Of a stretch of DNA of 64,000 bases, positions 28,776 through 38,969 are shown in pieces. The stretch is taken from NCBI GenBank assembly GCA_024516035.1, contig CM044962.1:1774864-1838863 (forward strand). Direction: 5' to 3'. This stretch comes from Bactericera cockerelli (lineage: Eukaryota > Arthropoda > Insecta > Hemiptera > Triozidae). How positions within the stretch are numbered: position 1 is the stretch's first letter; the number at the start of each line of letters is the position of its first letter. The position numbers and the translations under genes were made by a program. The notes below the pieces were generated by a model. That model saw only the letters and a program-made list of their open reading frames with translations, did no database searches and was not told where the DNA came from.

Positions 28776-31034
28776 TCATTGTATGCCGAGGCATTTTCTT
28801 ATGATGTAGGTAGTCGATAGTAATACTGATTTTTGTGCTTCTTCTAATAAATAGTTAGCATTAGATAGACCACATTCTTTTAGACCGCTGATACAGTTTT
28901 TATGTACCAAACCATTGGAAGATAAAATGATTGGTATAATCTTCATAGAATTTAAGTTATATGTTTTTGTCATTTTTGATTTTAGATCTTCATATTTTCT
29001 TATTTTTTCTATGTAGGTTCTATGTAAATTCTCGTCAAGTGGAATTGATACATCGATAATGAAGCCTTTTTTAGTTTGATGGTCGATGAATATTACGTCA
29101 GGTCTATTATGAAGTATCTTTGTGTCAGTTGATATGGAAAAATCCCACAATAGCTTCATTTCTTTATTTTCACATACTGACGTGGGTTTGTATTTGTAAT
29201 ATGGAATTTTTTTCTTTGTATGGAACATTTTCATTTTCAGTGCCTGGTGAATTATATTTGCAACTAAGTTGTGGCGGTTTGTGTACTCCTTTGGCGCGAG
29301 GATAGAGCAACCTGAGGATAAATGTTCAATGCTTTCTGTTACTCGGCCGCAAAGTCTGCACATATCGTCAATGCTTTGCTTCATGATGTACTTTATGAAG
29401 TTCCTGGTTTTTATTGTTTTATCTTGAATGGCATGGACGAAACCAACTGTTTCACTGAATAATCTTGTTTTTGTCAAATATTTTACCGATGTTTTCTTAT
29501 CAATATTTTTGTCTGTGTGTAGGATTTTGGCATATTTTCCTTTCATAGCACCATTACTCCATGATGAGATTAGCATATCTTTCGTATTGACAGGATGGTA
29601 TATAGGGTGGGTGTTTGCCATTTTGAGTGGACTAAAATTATCACATAGCTTAAGATGTTCTAGCAAGGGTGAAGTTTTATTGGCAAAATATTGTCTCATT
29701 TTTATTATTTGTTCCTCGTGGAGCTTCTGTAGATCTAACAAGCCTCTTCCACCTTCAGTCTTTGGTAAATAAAGGCGTTCGACAGCAGAATGAGGGTGAT
29801 GTGATCTAAATTCGGTAAGCGTTGTACGAATTTTTCTATTTAAATTGTTTAGATCAGTTTGAGTCCAATTGAGTACTCCGAATGTATAAGTTAAAGCAGG
29901 AATAGCCCATTCATTTATAGCTTGTATTTTGTTATTAGAATAAAGTTCGGTCCCCATTATGATTTTAACCCTTTTCAACATAGATTTTATGAATTTGTCT
30001 TTTAGTTCCTTTTCATTGATACACAGATTCTGTTGCATGCCCAGATATTTGTAGGTCTCTTGCGGTTCAAGTGTTTTAAATATTGTGTTGTCCATCAAAG
30101 ATATATTTTGATTTGTTACTTTCCCTCCTTTTACGTTTAGAACATTACATTTTTCAAGTCCCAAGCTCATGCATATATCATTGCTTACTTGAGTTACGAT
30201 TTCTAGCTGACTCTGTAATTGATTTTCATTAGCAGCATACAATTTCAAGTCATCCATATAAAAATGGTGAGTGATTCGAGAGCTTTCGTTTTTATTGAGT
30301 TTAAAGCCATAGGGATGTGAATTGAGTACATGACTCAAAGGGTTAAGGGCCAGGCAAAACCAAAAGGCACTGAGACTGTCCCCCTGAAATATGCCTCGTT
30401 TAAGTTTTATCTTTTGGGTCTTAATTTCATTTTCATTTATTCTTAGAGATAGCTCAGTTGACCACTGGCCCATGGCATACTCCATAAGATTTATGATTTT
30501 TGGATTGATTTTATATAAATGTAGGATGTCGATGAGCCATGAGTGAGGTATTGCGTCGTAAGCTTTTTTATAGTCCACCCATCTAATTGAAATATTTCTT
30601 TTCTTTGTCTTGGCATGTCTCGATATTATAGTGTCATATATTAGGGATTCCTTAGATCCTGCCGAGTGACGGCGCGCACCGTTTTGTTCAGGAGACATTA
30701 TGTTGTGCTGTATTATATGTTGTTGAACTTTATTTTTAATTATACTTGTCAATAGTTTATAGATCGTTGATAAACATGTTATTGGTCGATAATTTTCTGG
30801 TTTATCTATATTGTCATTTTTTGGAAGCATATATGTCACTCCTTGGGTAAGAAAACTGGGAAGTTTATTGGGATCATTTAAACATTCTTGGAATTGTGTT
30901 GCTAAGACAAAATGGGCGTTAGTGAAGTACTTGATCCAAAAGTTTTGTAGTTTGTCTTTACCGGGACTTTTCCAGTTATGGGAGTTTTTAATGGCATAAT
31001 TCACATCATCTTTAGTAATATTAATGTTTTCCAT
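28776..31034 (-). CDS. Reverse transcriptase with restriction-like endonuclease
   Basis: 752 residues from the ATG at 31034; the frame is open further upstream to 31250, and that extension (RKRFYRDIAHP ... FWNNLWG) is clearly part of the protein. RT motifs: NYRPI at 81-85, VDYKKAYD at 153-160, GIFQGDSLS at 214-222, catalytic YMDD at 259-262 within FYMDDLKLY, and YKYLGM at 328-333. A CCHC knuckle spans 559-576 (C-x2-C-x8-H-x4-C). The endonuclease core has RPD at 644-646 and IDVSIP at 660-665. All catalytic residues I can check are present, so the enzyme looks intact over this frame. Target-primed reverse transcription is the expected mechanism for this class. The start is uncertain: either a +1 change of frame from the linker ORF or a mutation separates them. 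Confidence 0.9.
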   Translation of the reverse strand: MENINITKDDVNYAIKNSHNWKSPGKDKLQNFWIKYFTNAHFVLATQFQECLNDPNKLPSFLTQGVTYMLPKNDNIDKPENYRPITCLSTIYKLLTSIIKNKVQQHIIQHNIMSPEQNGARRHSAGSKESLIYDTIISRHAKTKKRNISIRWVDYKKAYDAIPHSWLIDILHLYKINPKIINLMEYAMGQWSTELSLRINENEIKTQKIKLKRGIFQGDSLSAFWFCLALNPLSHVLNSHPYGFKLNKNESSRITHHFYMDDLKLYAANENQLQSQLEIVTQVSNDICMSLGLEKCNVLNVKGGKVTNQNISLMDNTIFKTLEPQETYKYLGMQQNLCINEKELKDKFIKSMLKRVKIIMGTELYSNNKIQAINEWAIPALTYTFGVLNWTQTDLNNLNRKIRTTLTEFRSHHPHSAVERLYLPKTEGGRGLLDLQKLHEEQIIKMRQYFANKTSPLLEHLKLCDNFSPLKMANTHPIYHPVNTKDMLISSWSNGAMKGKYAKILHTDKNIDKKTSVKYLTKTRLFSETVGFVHAIQDKTIKTRNFIKYIMKQSIDDMCRLCGRVTESIEHLSSGCSILAPKEYTNRHNLVANIIHQALKMKMFHTKKKIPYYKYKPTSVCENKEMKLLWDFSISTDTKILHNRPDVIFIDHQTKKGFIIDVSIPLDENLHRTYIEKIRKYEDLKSKMTKTYNLNSMKIIPIILSSNGLVHKNCISGLKECGLSNANYLLEEAQKSVLLSTTYIIRKCLGIQ

Positions 31035-31209
31035 TATTGGTACATTTGTAATACTCTCCTTTTCTTTTTTTATCCATCTTGCATTTTTATTATGTTCTTT
31101 ATTTACTCCCCAAAGGTTATTCCAAAAATTAAACAGTTCTTCTTTCGATGGTGGGGATTTATCTTTGATAATAACTTTTGGATGTGCAATGTCTCTGTAA
31201 AAACGTTTT

Positions 31210-31755
31210 CTATTTAGGTAAGTAGTATTTCTTATTCTGTTTGAAACGTTTCACTCTTTTATTGTATCGTCTTATCTTATATCCAATAGCTGCCACTTTT
31301 TGTTTCATATTTTCGAGATATATCTTTAATTCTTGAATAAAGTTGTTTTTCCAATATTTAATATGGGCATAATATGCTAATTCGTAAACTTTGTTTTTCA
31401 ATGATTTAGAGACATGATATTCTTTTTGGAAAAATGTATGTAGCATGCCAATGTTTTTTCTTATATTATTGACCTTTTTCTCAAGTCTTTGTTTCCAAGG
31501 TGGATCTTGTTTACTCCATGTTACTTTCTTACGTTCATTACTATTTTCATTGATAGTAACATTCATTAACATACAAACAGTAAGTGCGGCACAATACATA
31601 ATATTATATGTTTCTGTTAAATTCTTACTTTTCGCAAATTCTTCTTTCAAACAGTGGTTCACGTTTTCAACTGTTGATTTACTTTTCTCACCGTACGGGA
31701 TCTTAGGTATATTAGGTTTCTTTTCCGGTGGATAATTTTCATATTTTATTTTCAT
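31210..31755 (-). CDS. Retrotransposon linker-region ORF
   Basis: 181 residues, basic. It contains DPPWKQRLEKKVNNIRKNIG and KVAAIGYKIRRYNKRVKRFK, a pattern I recall lying between the Myb-like domain and the RT in related single-ORF elements; the coiled, Lys/Arg-rich character suggests RNA or DNA binding. It overlaps the upstream ORF by 17 bp. The RT frame overlaps its last 41 bp (31250-31210). Because relatives usually carry this region inside one long ORF, two single-base indels are the simplest explanation; independent translation cannot be excluded. Confidence 0.7.
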   Translation of the reverse strand: MKIKYENYPPEKKPNIPKIPYGEKSKSTVENVNHCLKEEFAKSKNLTETYNIMYCAALTVCMLMNVTINENSNERKKVTWSKQDPPWKQRLEKKVNNIRKNIGMLHTFFQKEYHVSKSLKNKVYELAYYAHIKYWKNNFIQELKIYLENMKQKVAAIGYKIRRYNKRVKRFKQNKKYYLPK

Positions 31756-32653
31756 TTTGGAAAAAACAAGTTTTTATTTCATCATTATCATTATCTTGAT
31801 CTTGTGTTGTTTGAGGATTTTCAAAAGATGTTTCTCTGTCGTTAGAGTTATGACCATTATCAGGGACGTACAAAATATTATCATTATTTGGTTGAACTAA
31901 TAAAGTGTTTTCAACTGGTTCCTCTTCAATGTTTTCGTTTTGTTCTTGTCTTTGTTTCAGTTTTTGTTTGATATGTTCTAATTCTATGTCAGAGAAAACT
32001 TTCCTCTTAAGTACTGATCTCACTTGTGTGGATAATCGGTTGCCATCCATCTTTTCATGGTTGAATTCAGTGTTCCAGATAGATTTGAGTCGCGATAGGT
32101 AATTCTTCTTGTTTGTCTCTATGTCGGTTGATTTATAGTATGCGTAAATTAAGTCGGAATTTTTGAGTTTGCTCCAACGCATACGACCTTTATGACGCTG
32201 AGGTGGTTCTTGATGTTCCTCACTGGCTGAAGACTCGGAATGATGGAATGAGAAATCATTCAAGAGAGAGCCAGTAATTTTGCTTTGCGTCACGTTGGTC
32301 CTTGTGGTGAGATTTGATGATTCAACCAGAGTGCCACTCGGTCCAGGCTCTGGTGGTATGAAATAATTTATTTCAGGTGGATTTTTAGGTGTGGTAGGTG
32401 TCATCAAGGTAGGACCGGATGAAACATCGGCACGATTTCTTCTCTTATCCTGGTTGTAAGGGATATTTTTAGTTCGAGTTTGTATTGGAGTATGGTAGAT
32501 ACTCTCTGAACTTTTGTCGCTCTCTTGCATAGTATCATTATCCGTGTTGTCACTATTATCTGAAGAAATGTATCTGTAGTTAGGACGGCAGTATCTGGGG
32601 TCTCTGTTGGGCGCTCTATGAGGACGTTCACCTTTTGATGTTGATTGAGACAT
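31739..32653 (-). CDS. Retrotransposon N-terminal ORF, Myb-like domain
   Basis: 304 residues. Residues 1-150 are low-complexity and Ser/Asn/Pro-rich. Residues about 156-232 (GRMRWSKLKNSDLIYAYYKS ... IWNTEF ... LSTQVRSVLKRKVFSDIELE) resemble the Myb-like DNA-binding domain upstream of the RT in R2/R4-class elements. The C-terminal 70 residues are Glu/Asn/Asp-rich. No CCHH zinc finger is visible. The ATG at 32653 is the first in the frame. It ends TGA at 31739, inside the start of the linker ORF (a +1 relation). Confidence 0.7.
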   Translation of the reverse strand: MSQSTSKGERPHRAPNRDPRYCRPNYRYISSDNSDNTDNDTMQESDKSSESIYHTPIQTRTKNIPYNQDKRRNRADVSSGPTLMTPTTPKNPPEINYFIPPEPGPSGTLVESSNLTTRTNVTQSKITGSLLNDFSFHHSESSASEEHQEPPQRHKGRMRWSKLKNSDLIYAYYKSTDIETNKKNYLSRLKSIWNTEFNHEKMDGNRLSTQVRSVLKRKVFSDIELEHIKQKLKQRQEQNENIEEEPVENTLLVQPNNDNILYVPDNGHNSNDRETSFENPQTTQDQDNDNDEIKTCFFQNENKI

Positions 32654-32802
32654 TTCTTGTTTTATAGAGATGAGAATAAAATTAGGAACATCATGTAAAG
32701 ATTACTATTATGTTCTCTTGTGTATTTGTAGAGGTAAACGAAACAGATACAAAGGCAGATAGGAAAAACAGTGATTTACACGAAAAAAAAAAAAAAAAAA
32801 AA

Positions 32803-32850
32803 AAAAAATCATTATTATTATTATTATCATTATTATTATTAGTAGTAGTA
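32803..32850. repeat. (ATT)n at the 5' edge of the retrotransposon
   Basis: ATTATTATT with a few TC and AGT changes. It is probably the other half of the SINE A tail split by the insertion. It is preceded by A24. Confidence 0.85.
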
Positions 32851-32852
32851 TT

Positions 32853-32926
32853 GTATTTCTGATCCTATCCGACCTGGTGTGACACCAACACATCCATCTC
32901 AACATTCTCATCTCTGTTGCATTCAT
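32853..32926 (-). pseudogene. RTE-like LINE C-terminus, piece 1
   Basis: The minus strand reads MNATEMRMLRWMCWCHTRSD then RIRN. ATEMRMLRWMxGVTRxDxIRN is a hallmark of RTE-type LINE ORFs; the CWCHT segment suggests a single-base insertion. The expected next words (KVTEIAKKVQESRL) occur at 28460. Confidence 0.8.
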
Positions 32927-33039
32927 ACTTGAAGTAATAAATTGTATGAAGTAATGCATACCATTCCATTGCGAGCTCAGTAGCTTATTATTTTGAGCTG
33001 TGTAACCCGTGCTTTGCTACGGTCGGTAGCTTCTTTCCT

Positions 33040-33290
33040 ATTATTATTATTATACAACACTTTATTAGATATAAATGGACATTATGTACATACAAATAAT
33101 TATTATAAAAATAATAATTATTTGTAAGAAAATATATGTATAAAAACAATGCAAAAAATTGAAACAATAGGATATACAATAAAAATAAAAAAGAATAGAA
33201 AATATATAAAAACATAATTATGTCCTAACTAAAGGGCGGGGTTATAGCCTATGGCAATTTGGCAATCTCTTCCACCCAACCCTTCTAATA
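33040..33290 (-). repeat. Family N copy
   Basis: The plus strand reads (ATT)n at 33041, CAACACTTTATTAGATATAA, then CCTAACTAAAGGGCGGGGTT and TCTTCCACCCAACCC. Near full length, in minus sense. Confidence 0.82.
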
Positions 33291-33329
33291 CCGGAACATG
33301 GCGATTTTCCCTATTCTAGATCGCAAAAT

Positions 33330-33620
33330 TCGTTAACACGGCGTTCTTACCCGCGGCTGGTCACCCATGTATCTACTTACTTGCTGAACGTTAATTAATT
33401 TCAGTGACAGAACAAAAACTGGTGTATTCAACATACCATCGACGCTGACTATAGCCTTGTCTTCACGAATACCACAATTTTAAAGTGGGTTTAACGTGCA
33501 TGGTCAAATCACGACGGTGGGTTTACCCTCCGTTCGGAAGAAACTCACAAAGCAGCTACTAAAATCAACCTCACCCAGCCTGAGTCGGGCCGGGAATAGC
33601 GAACATTACGAGGGTTCTAA
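33330..33620 (-). repeat. 5S-derived SINE, split and decayed
   Basis: A head fragment (GGTCACCCATG ... GGTGTATTCAACATACCATC) is followed at 33480 by the tail and body (TTAACGTGCATGGTCAAATC, CAACCTCACCCAGCCTGAGT). The two halves are out of the usual order, suggesting two partial copies. Confidence 0.7.
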
Positions 33621-33639
33621 TTTCATTTTTAAGCGTTTA

Positions 33640-33940
33640 ATTAAAAAGTATGAGGTCAGGCGCATGGTCTCTATCACCAAGAACCGCTAGTCCAAAGTTA
33701 ATTAATTAAAAATGGGACAATCTACAATACTTCTACAAAATTTCGTTGAAATCCGTTCAGTAGTTTCTGAGATTTGCGCGTTACAAGGAATGTTTCAGAC
33801 CGACAGACAGACACAAAACTCAGGTGCTCAGGAGGTTATGGAACGCCCAGAAAAATGATTGAGATCAAAAAAATTGAAATCGGAGCAAAATAATATTTTT
33901 TTTTTACAAAATATTAGAAATTTATCGTAAGTAATTGAAC
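33640..33940 (-). repeat. Family L partial copy
   Basis: GGCGCATGGTCTCTATCACC, AATCCGTTCAGTAGTTTCTG, AGATTTGCGCGTTACAAGGA and TTAGAAATTTATCGTAAGTA are the reverse complement of the 5' half of family L. Confidence 0.8.
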
Positions 33941-33999
33941 AGACATTCGACTATTGATATTATTAAACACTTTATGAATAATAATATTCATAGTAATAA

Positions 34000-34275
34000 T
34001 GTGTTTCTTTGTGTTATTATATCACAATTTTTAGTTGGTAGCGCAGAGCTATAGGACTTTTCCATCTTTTAATATCCTATAATATCTTTTTTTTGCCTAT
34101 AATTCCGCCACTGGTCGCTGCTCACATTAAAGCGGATACTCATTTTTTCTCACGAGGTATGAGTGGACCCCGAACACCCAACAGAGCAGAAAAAATCCTG
34201 CCCAGCTGGGGATCGAACCCAGGTCACCGTGCGTCCAATGCCTAGCGCGCTAACTCACTCGGCCACTGTGACTTC
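34000..34275 (-). repeat. SINE family B copy, full length
   Basis: Minus sense with B-box GGGTTCGATCCCC and A-box GAGTTAGCGCGCTAGG. The reversed tail TTATATCACAATTTTTAGTT is at 34016. Confidence 0.87.
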
Positions 34276-34454
34276 TCAAGTTCTCATATCGGAAGGAATT
34301 GAACAGACTTCGAAGGTTGCACTTTCCGCATTCGACTATTATCCTCTTTCGCAATCTCGAAACATCGCGATATCCTCTTTTTTATCCGCTTTCCTTTTGC
34401 AATCTGCTCTCGCTTCGTTAAATTTCCACTTGTTTCATTTATTCGATAAGTCAA

Positions 34455-34522
34455 TACACCTCCACTCCACCTCCATACACCTCCATACACCACCACCACC
34501 TCCATACACCTCCACACCCCCA
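34455..34522 (+). repeat. (CTCCATACAC)n minisatellite
   Basis: Six irregular CACCTCCATACACCTCCA-type units. Confidence 0.9.
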
Positions 34523-34870
34523 GGTTACGAGTAGATTAGCTTTTTCAATTCCGCATTGAACCTGAGTTTCATCCGATGAAGTAATAGACACTATTGCAAG
34601 CTTCCTGGAGATAGGTACTGGAGATTTTTCCAAGTGAAAGAAATCCGAGGGCGGAATTAATAGAACTTAATTACTTAGCATTATTATATTTGTTTGGGTG
34701 GTATTGGAAAATAAGAAGACTTTTAGTTGTAGGCTTTGGACGAAGATTGAACTGACTGAACAACAGGAGGCAGTGTATGGTTATCACAATAATAAATCTA
34801 GGATTTAGAACACTAGTGTAGGGTTTCCAACATTAGATTTCCAACAATATTAATCTTTTTGAAGCGAAGC
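34523..34870. other. No feature recognised
   Basis: Nothing coding or repetitive was recognised. Confidence 0.4.
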
Positions 34871-34877
34871 GACTTAA

Positions 34878-35105
34878 GCCAGCTTCCGTGGCGTAATGGT
34901 TGTAACTACTGCTCGTAGTCCAGAGTTCCTGAGTTCGATTCCAGGTTGGGGCGCACTTTTCGACGAAAATTCTGTTGCCTCCAAACACGTGAGGCTGGCA
35001 TTTCCGGCCCTACCTAGACTGGGTGAGGTTAATGTGGGCAGCTGGAACGATTCCCAGCGGGTGGAGTATAAACCCCCGTCCTGACTACTTCAAATTAGGA
35101 CGTAT
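34878..35105 (+). repeat. SINE family G copy
   Basis: GCTTCCGTGGCGTAATGGTT, B-box GAGTTCGATTCC, CACGTGAGGCTGGCATTTCC, TGGGTGAGGTTAATGTGGGC. Confidence 0.88.
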
Positions 35106-35619
35106 ATCAGAATTAGAATCGGACTGGTCACAATAGATCTAAATTGAGCTCGGTGTGATAATTGGTGCATCTCTTGTAGAATTCCTACATGTCTATAATA
35201 AGTAATAATAATTAATAATAGGTGTAATCAAAATTGATCTTAACCTTGGCCTCATTCCAGAAAACGCTTTCACTCTCATAATCCCCAAATCTCTCTTTCA
35301 ACCGTAAAAAATCGTTCAAATAATTAAAAATAAATAAAAACCGAAGCGACTTCACTGCATGAGGTTCTGTTTTAACTTGGGTAGTGGACGATTTGGCTTT
35401 CGTTTGTCTCTCTGTCTGTGTGTTAATTTGTCGGTTGATATTTTTTTAAATTAAAACCCCTTCAAGTGGGGTATTGAATGAAACGTATCGATGTCCTCAT
35501 GCTTTATTATGACATTTATAAGAAGAAAAAAAAAGATAATGGCCTACCGAAAGGGCGGCGTTATCTCTTTCACCCGACCCTCCGCATTGGTTTTCCCCAT
35601 CTAAAATAATAATAAAAAT
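35106..35619. other. No gene; N fragment at 35545
   Basis: CCTACCGAAAGGGCGGCGTT and ATCTCTTTCACCCGACCC at 35543-35582 are a diverged family N piece. The rest shows nothing. Confidence 0.4.
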
Positions 35620-35789
35620 ATCGACTTATTTATACTGCCTGATTAAGACTATTAAGTCCCATTATTCCAACAGTAAGCCCAAGACTATTAGTAAGTGGTA
35701 AAAAACCCAAATGGGAGGATAACTTGTCATGTCTCGGCTGGGTTTCGAACCCACGACCTCTAGAACATCTGGATTCAAAGAGTGCCGCC
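35620..35789 (-). repeat. SINE family D copy, left half
   Basis: Minus-sense body and B-box (GGGTTTCGAACCCACGACC on the plus strand) up to GAGTGCCGCC. The A-box end resumes at 38108 after the hAT insertion. Confidence 0.88.
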
Positions 35790-38107
35790 CATGGGCGTAG
35801 CCAGGGGGGGGCAGGGGGGGGCAGCTGCCCCCCCCTAGAGAAACCTCAATAGTATGCAACATGGAAGGGGCAACTTAATTTACATATGATATTTTTTGAA
35901 AAATATTTTTCGAGAAAAAAAAACATTGAAAAACCTTAAAATCAAAATCAAAGGATTTTTAAAAGGGTAAAAATATCAAGTATATCCTAAAAAAAAATAT
36001 CAAAGCTCTCCCTGGCTATATAATTAGTGAGGCGCTCCAATGGAAAATTGGGGCGAGCAAATGGCCTTTTGGTTCCGATCAGGTTCAAATTGGGTTCCAC
36101 CGACAGGTATGAATGGCCGCTATCTAGGGTTAGTGTTAGGGCCTTTCGTCACCTACTAGGGCCATATTAGGGCCTTTTTGGAAAACCATATATGCTGCTC
36201 TAACTCCGTCTGTGCTGCAGATGAAGCAAACATGTATAGAATATGAAATGTGTAGAATGTGTAGGCGCACCTATTAGTGGTACCAAATTTGGTGGCGCGG
36301 GCCGTTCACGAGTTATGCGCAGAACAGAGATTTTTTTCGTGCCAGTTTTGCCCTGCCTATTTGGTAGCCTCTGGACGCCATTTGGTCATCCAAATATCTA
36401 CTCCCATACAAGATGAAAAATTTTTGTCAGGAAATTGACGCTTTATCTGGTGGCGCCAGCGGCGCAGAGGCGCTTGAATTTTTTGCCTTTTTTCACCATA
36501 ACTCTGGCTGTGTTAATGACGAAAGGCTGAAATTTGTTGCGTTAGGTTCGTACAGACGAGAGCTACAAGAATATGTCATAAAAACTGCTTAAAATTTAAA
36601 CTGATATGTCAAAAGTTTGACATAAGTCAAAAAATGGCTGCTTTTTTTTCAATCGGTGATTATGCACCAATAAAGTATCGCAAGCACATGATGTTACATA
36701 TCGTGCGATTTGCCTTGACAACGCAAATCCAAAAAGGTATAACATTACCGCCTTAAGCCTTAAAATTGATTAATTTCAAGGCGACTATTAAAACGGTTTT
36801 TTCAAACGCCGTTTTAAGGCAGAAGGAGACGTTTTTTCGGCTTTTTGAAAAATAGGGGGTAGAGGGTAAGGCAGGAATGGTGATTTCCTACAGGAATCTC
36901 CATGTGATTTCCTACTTTTTTTGCAAAAAAAAAATTGAAAATTTTAATCGTTAACCATGTTTTTAATTCATTTGGATTTTTTTAATTATTTGAAAATTAA
37001 ATTTTTTTAGTGATTTTTCCGGGCCGTTTTCCGGGGCTATTATAAACGTTAACAGGGCATATTGTATATCGATCGAACCGGAAAATTGTCAGCTACAAGA
37101 ATTTTATAAAAGAAAAGCTTCATATATAACCCAGTCCATGTGGGCGGGGCCGGTTCATTGATTAAAATTTTCGGAAAATTTTAATTTGCCCAAAGTGACT
37201 GTAAAATTTTATCAAAACGATGTAGGTCAAGGCGACTAATCTCGAGTTAAGGCCAAAAAACTTTTAAGGCAAATTTAGGTCAAATTTGTTACGTCAGACC
37301 TGTTTTTGCCGGCTTATTTGGGGGCGTTAACTTTATAGTAACAAGATATTTTTTTTTGTAAAACCACACAAATGTCTCTTTTTTTTTGCCATTAAAATTT
37401 CAGATTTTTTTTAAAGGTCAAATAGGTCAAAATAATGAAAGATTGAAAAAAAAAATGAAAAATAGGTCAATTTTTTTTAATTTTGACCTACTTTTTGACC
37501 TTTTGACCTAATGTGTTACATATTAAAAGCTTTGTCTCTAAAAGTTGCAATTAGTAGTAACTTTTTTTTTTCTTAAATCGGTCAAGGTAGGGTCAATATA
37601 GGTCAGTAAAGATCGTTACGGCAATAGTCCTCGCTCAAAAAGTACTACCCAAATCGTTGCGATCGGCACAGTTTTAGATTTGCAATAAAATTGCGGTTCT
37701 AAATATGTATAATAAAGTAAATGTCCTCGCGACGAATCGAGATTAATACTCAAAAAACCTCAAAAGTAATGCGCTTTCGATTTTAATTTTTTTTTTTTAG
37801 AAATTAACTTTTCATCAAATAAGTTTCAATAACATTGTTACCTATATTCCATTCAATAAATAAAAAGCCTGTTTTAAAATATTATTGAGAGAGAAGAAAA
37901 GCTGTCTGTATTCGTTGTATGTGTAGGTACAAATTACAAATATATATTCAGTTTCTTGTGGGACCTTTGGATTTCAACAACAACAAAACAAATTGCTTCC
38001 ACTGCCTTTTTCCGCACCCAAAGGACCCCACACCCCCCCCCCCCCCCCACTTTCGACACGGATATCTTAGTTGCCCCCCCCTAGAGCGGATGCTGGCTAC
38101 GCCCATG
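35790..38107. mobile_element. Non-autonomous hAT element, 2,318 bp
   Basis: Terminal inverted repeats are CATGGGCGTAGCCAG, perfect for 15 bp, flanked by the 8-bp duplication GTGCCGCC (35782-35789 and 38108-38115). G- and C-runs follow each end. The interior is AT-rich with no open frame longer than about 100 codons and no transposase motif, so it must have been moved in trans if it moved by transposition. The interrupted SINE D proves it is an insertion. Confidence 0.93.
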
Positions 38108-38140
38108 GTGCCGCCTTTACGACTGAGCAAATCGAGATGC
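38108..38140 (-). repeat. SINE family D copy, right half
   Basis: GTGCCGCCTTTACGACTGAG is the A-box end (minus: CTCAGTCGTAAAGGCGGCAC), rejoining 35789. Confidence 0.85.
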
Positions 38141-38384
38141 CACAGAGGTATTACACAGACGTCTATTAAATCTGCCCTGAGATACCAACATGGATTTTTT
38201 TTTTTTTTCATTTGCAACTAGAGGTATTAAATGCTGGAGAAATTATTTCAGGATAGAGTAGGGTTTCAGCCAGGTTTGTTGTCTTTTGACTTGCAAATGA
38301 ACGGCGCAATAGACAGACCTTCAATTATTCTCCCTTTGTATTAATAATAATACTTGAAGTACATTGTGAATTTTGTATAAACAG

Positions 38385-38695
38385 AAAGGAAGATGAAGGA
38401 AAATAAGGGAGAGGAAGCGAGAGGAGAAAAATTAAAGAGAGAATAGAATATAGAAGAGAAAAATTAAAGAGAGAAGATAAAAATAAACAGAGAATAGAAG
38501 AGAGAAGAGAAGAGATTAGAGAAAAATTAAAGAGAAAATAGAAGAGAGAAGAGAAAAATTAAAGAGAGAATAGAAGAGAGAAGAGAAAAATTAAAGAGAG
38601 AATAGAAGAGAAAAATGAAAGAGATAATAGAAAAGATAATAGAAAAATTAAAGCGAGAAGAGAAAAATTAAAGAGAAGTGCACAAAAAAGAAGAA
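38385..38695 (+). repeat. Purine repeat AATTAAAGAGAGAATAGAAG
   Basis: An approximately 30-35-bp degenerate array, about nine copies. Confidence 0.9.
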
Positions 38696-38739
38696 AGGTG
38701 CGGAGTAATAATAATTCCGTGTCCGTGAGATAGGCACAG

Positions 38740-38942
38740 ATACCTTTATTTCGGGGGTTTTACCCTCCATTCCCTGGGAATCTTACCAGCTAACCACAAT
38801 AACTTCAAGCAGTCTATGGGTAGGGCCTGAAATGACAGCCTCACGTGTTTAGAGGCAACAGAATTTTCTGTGCAAAAAATCTGCTCCATCCGAGGATCGA
38901 ACTCAGGAGTCTGAAGTCTGGACTTCAGGATTTTTGAGACAA
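38740..38942 (-). repeat. SINE family G copy
   Basis: Minus sense; the plus strand shows TTTTACCCTCCATTCCCTGG, GACAGCCTCACGTGTTTAGA and CGAACTCAGGAGT. The A-box end is degraded. Confidence 0.8.
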
Positions 38943-38969
38943 CTGACTTATAATATCCTTGATATCCAT

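Larger units (their letters stand above)
28551..32802 (-). mobile_element. R4/Dong-like non-LTR retrotransposon
   Basis: About 4.2 kb. On the minus strand it has a short 5' segment, three adjacent open frames (Myb-like/N-terminal region, linker, RT plus endonuclease) and a 3' region with few features. Both edges touch ATT/TAA microsatellite: 32803-32850 at the 5' side and 28518-28550 at the 3' side. Dong elements of the R4 clade are known to insert into TAA repeats, and the domain order (RT with YMDDLKLY, CCHC finger, RPD...IDVSIP restriction-like endonuclease, no apurinic endonuclease) fits that clade or a close relative. The exact ends are approximate because the target is repetitive. A run of 24 A residues adjoins the 5' side (minus-strand T run). 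Confidence 0.82.

Noticed and set aside
31445..31735. Plus-strand hydrophobic frame of 96 codons inside the retrotransposon
   Set aside because: Antisense shadow of the linker ORF.
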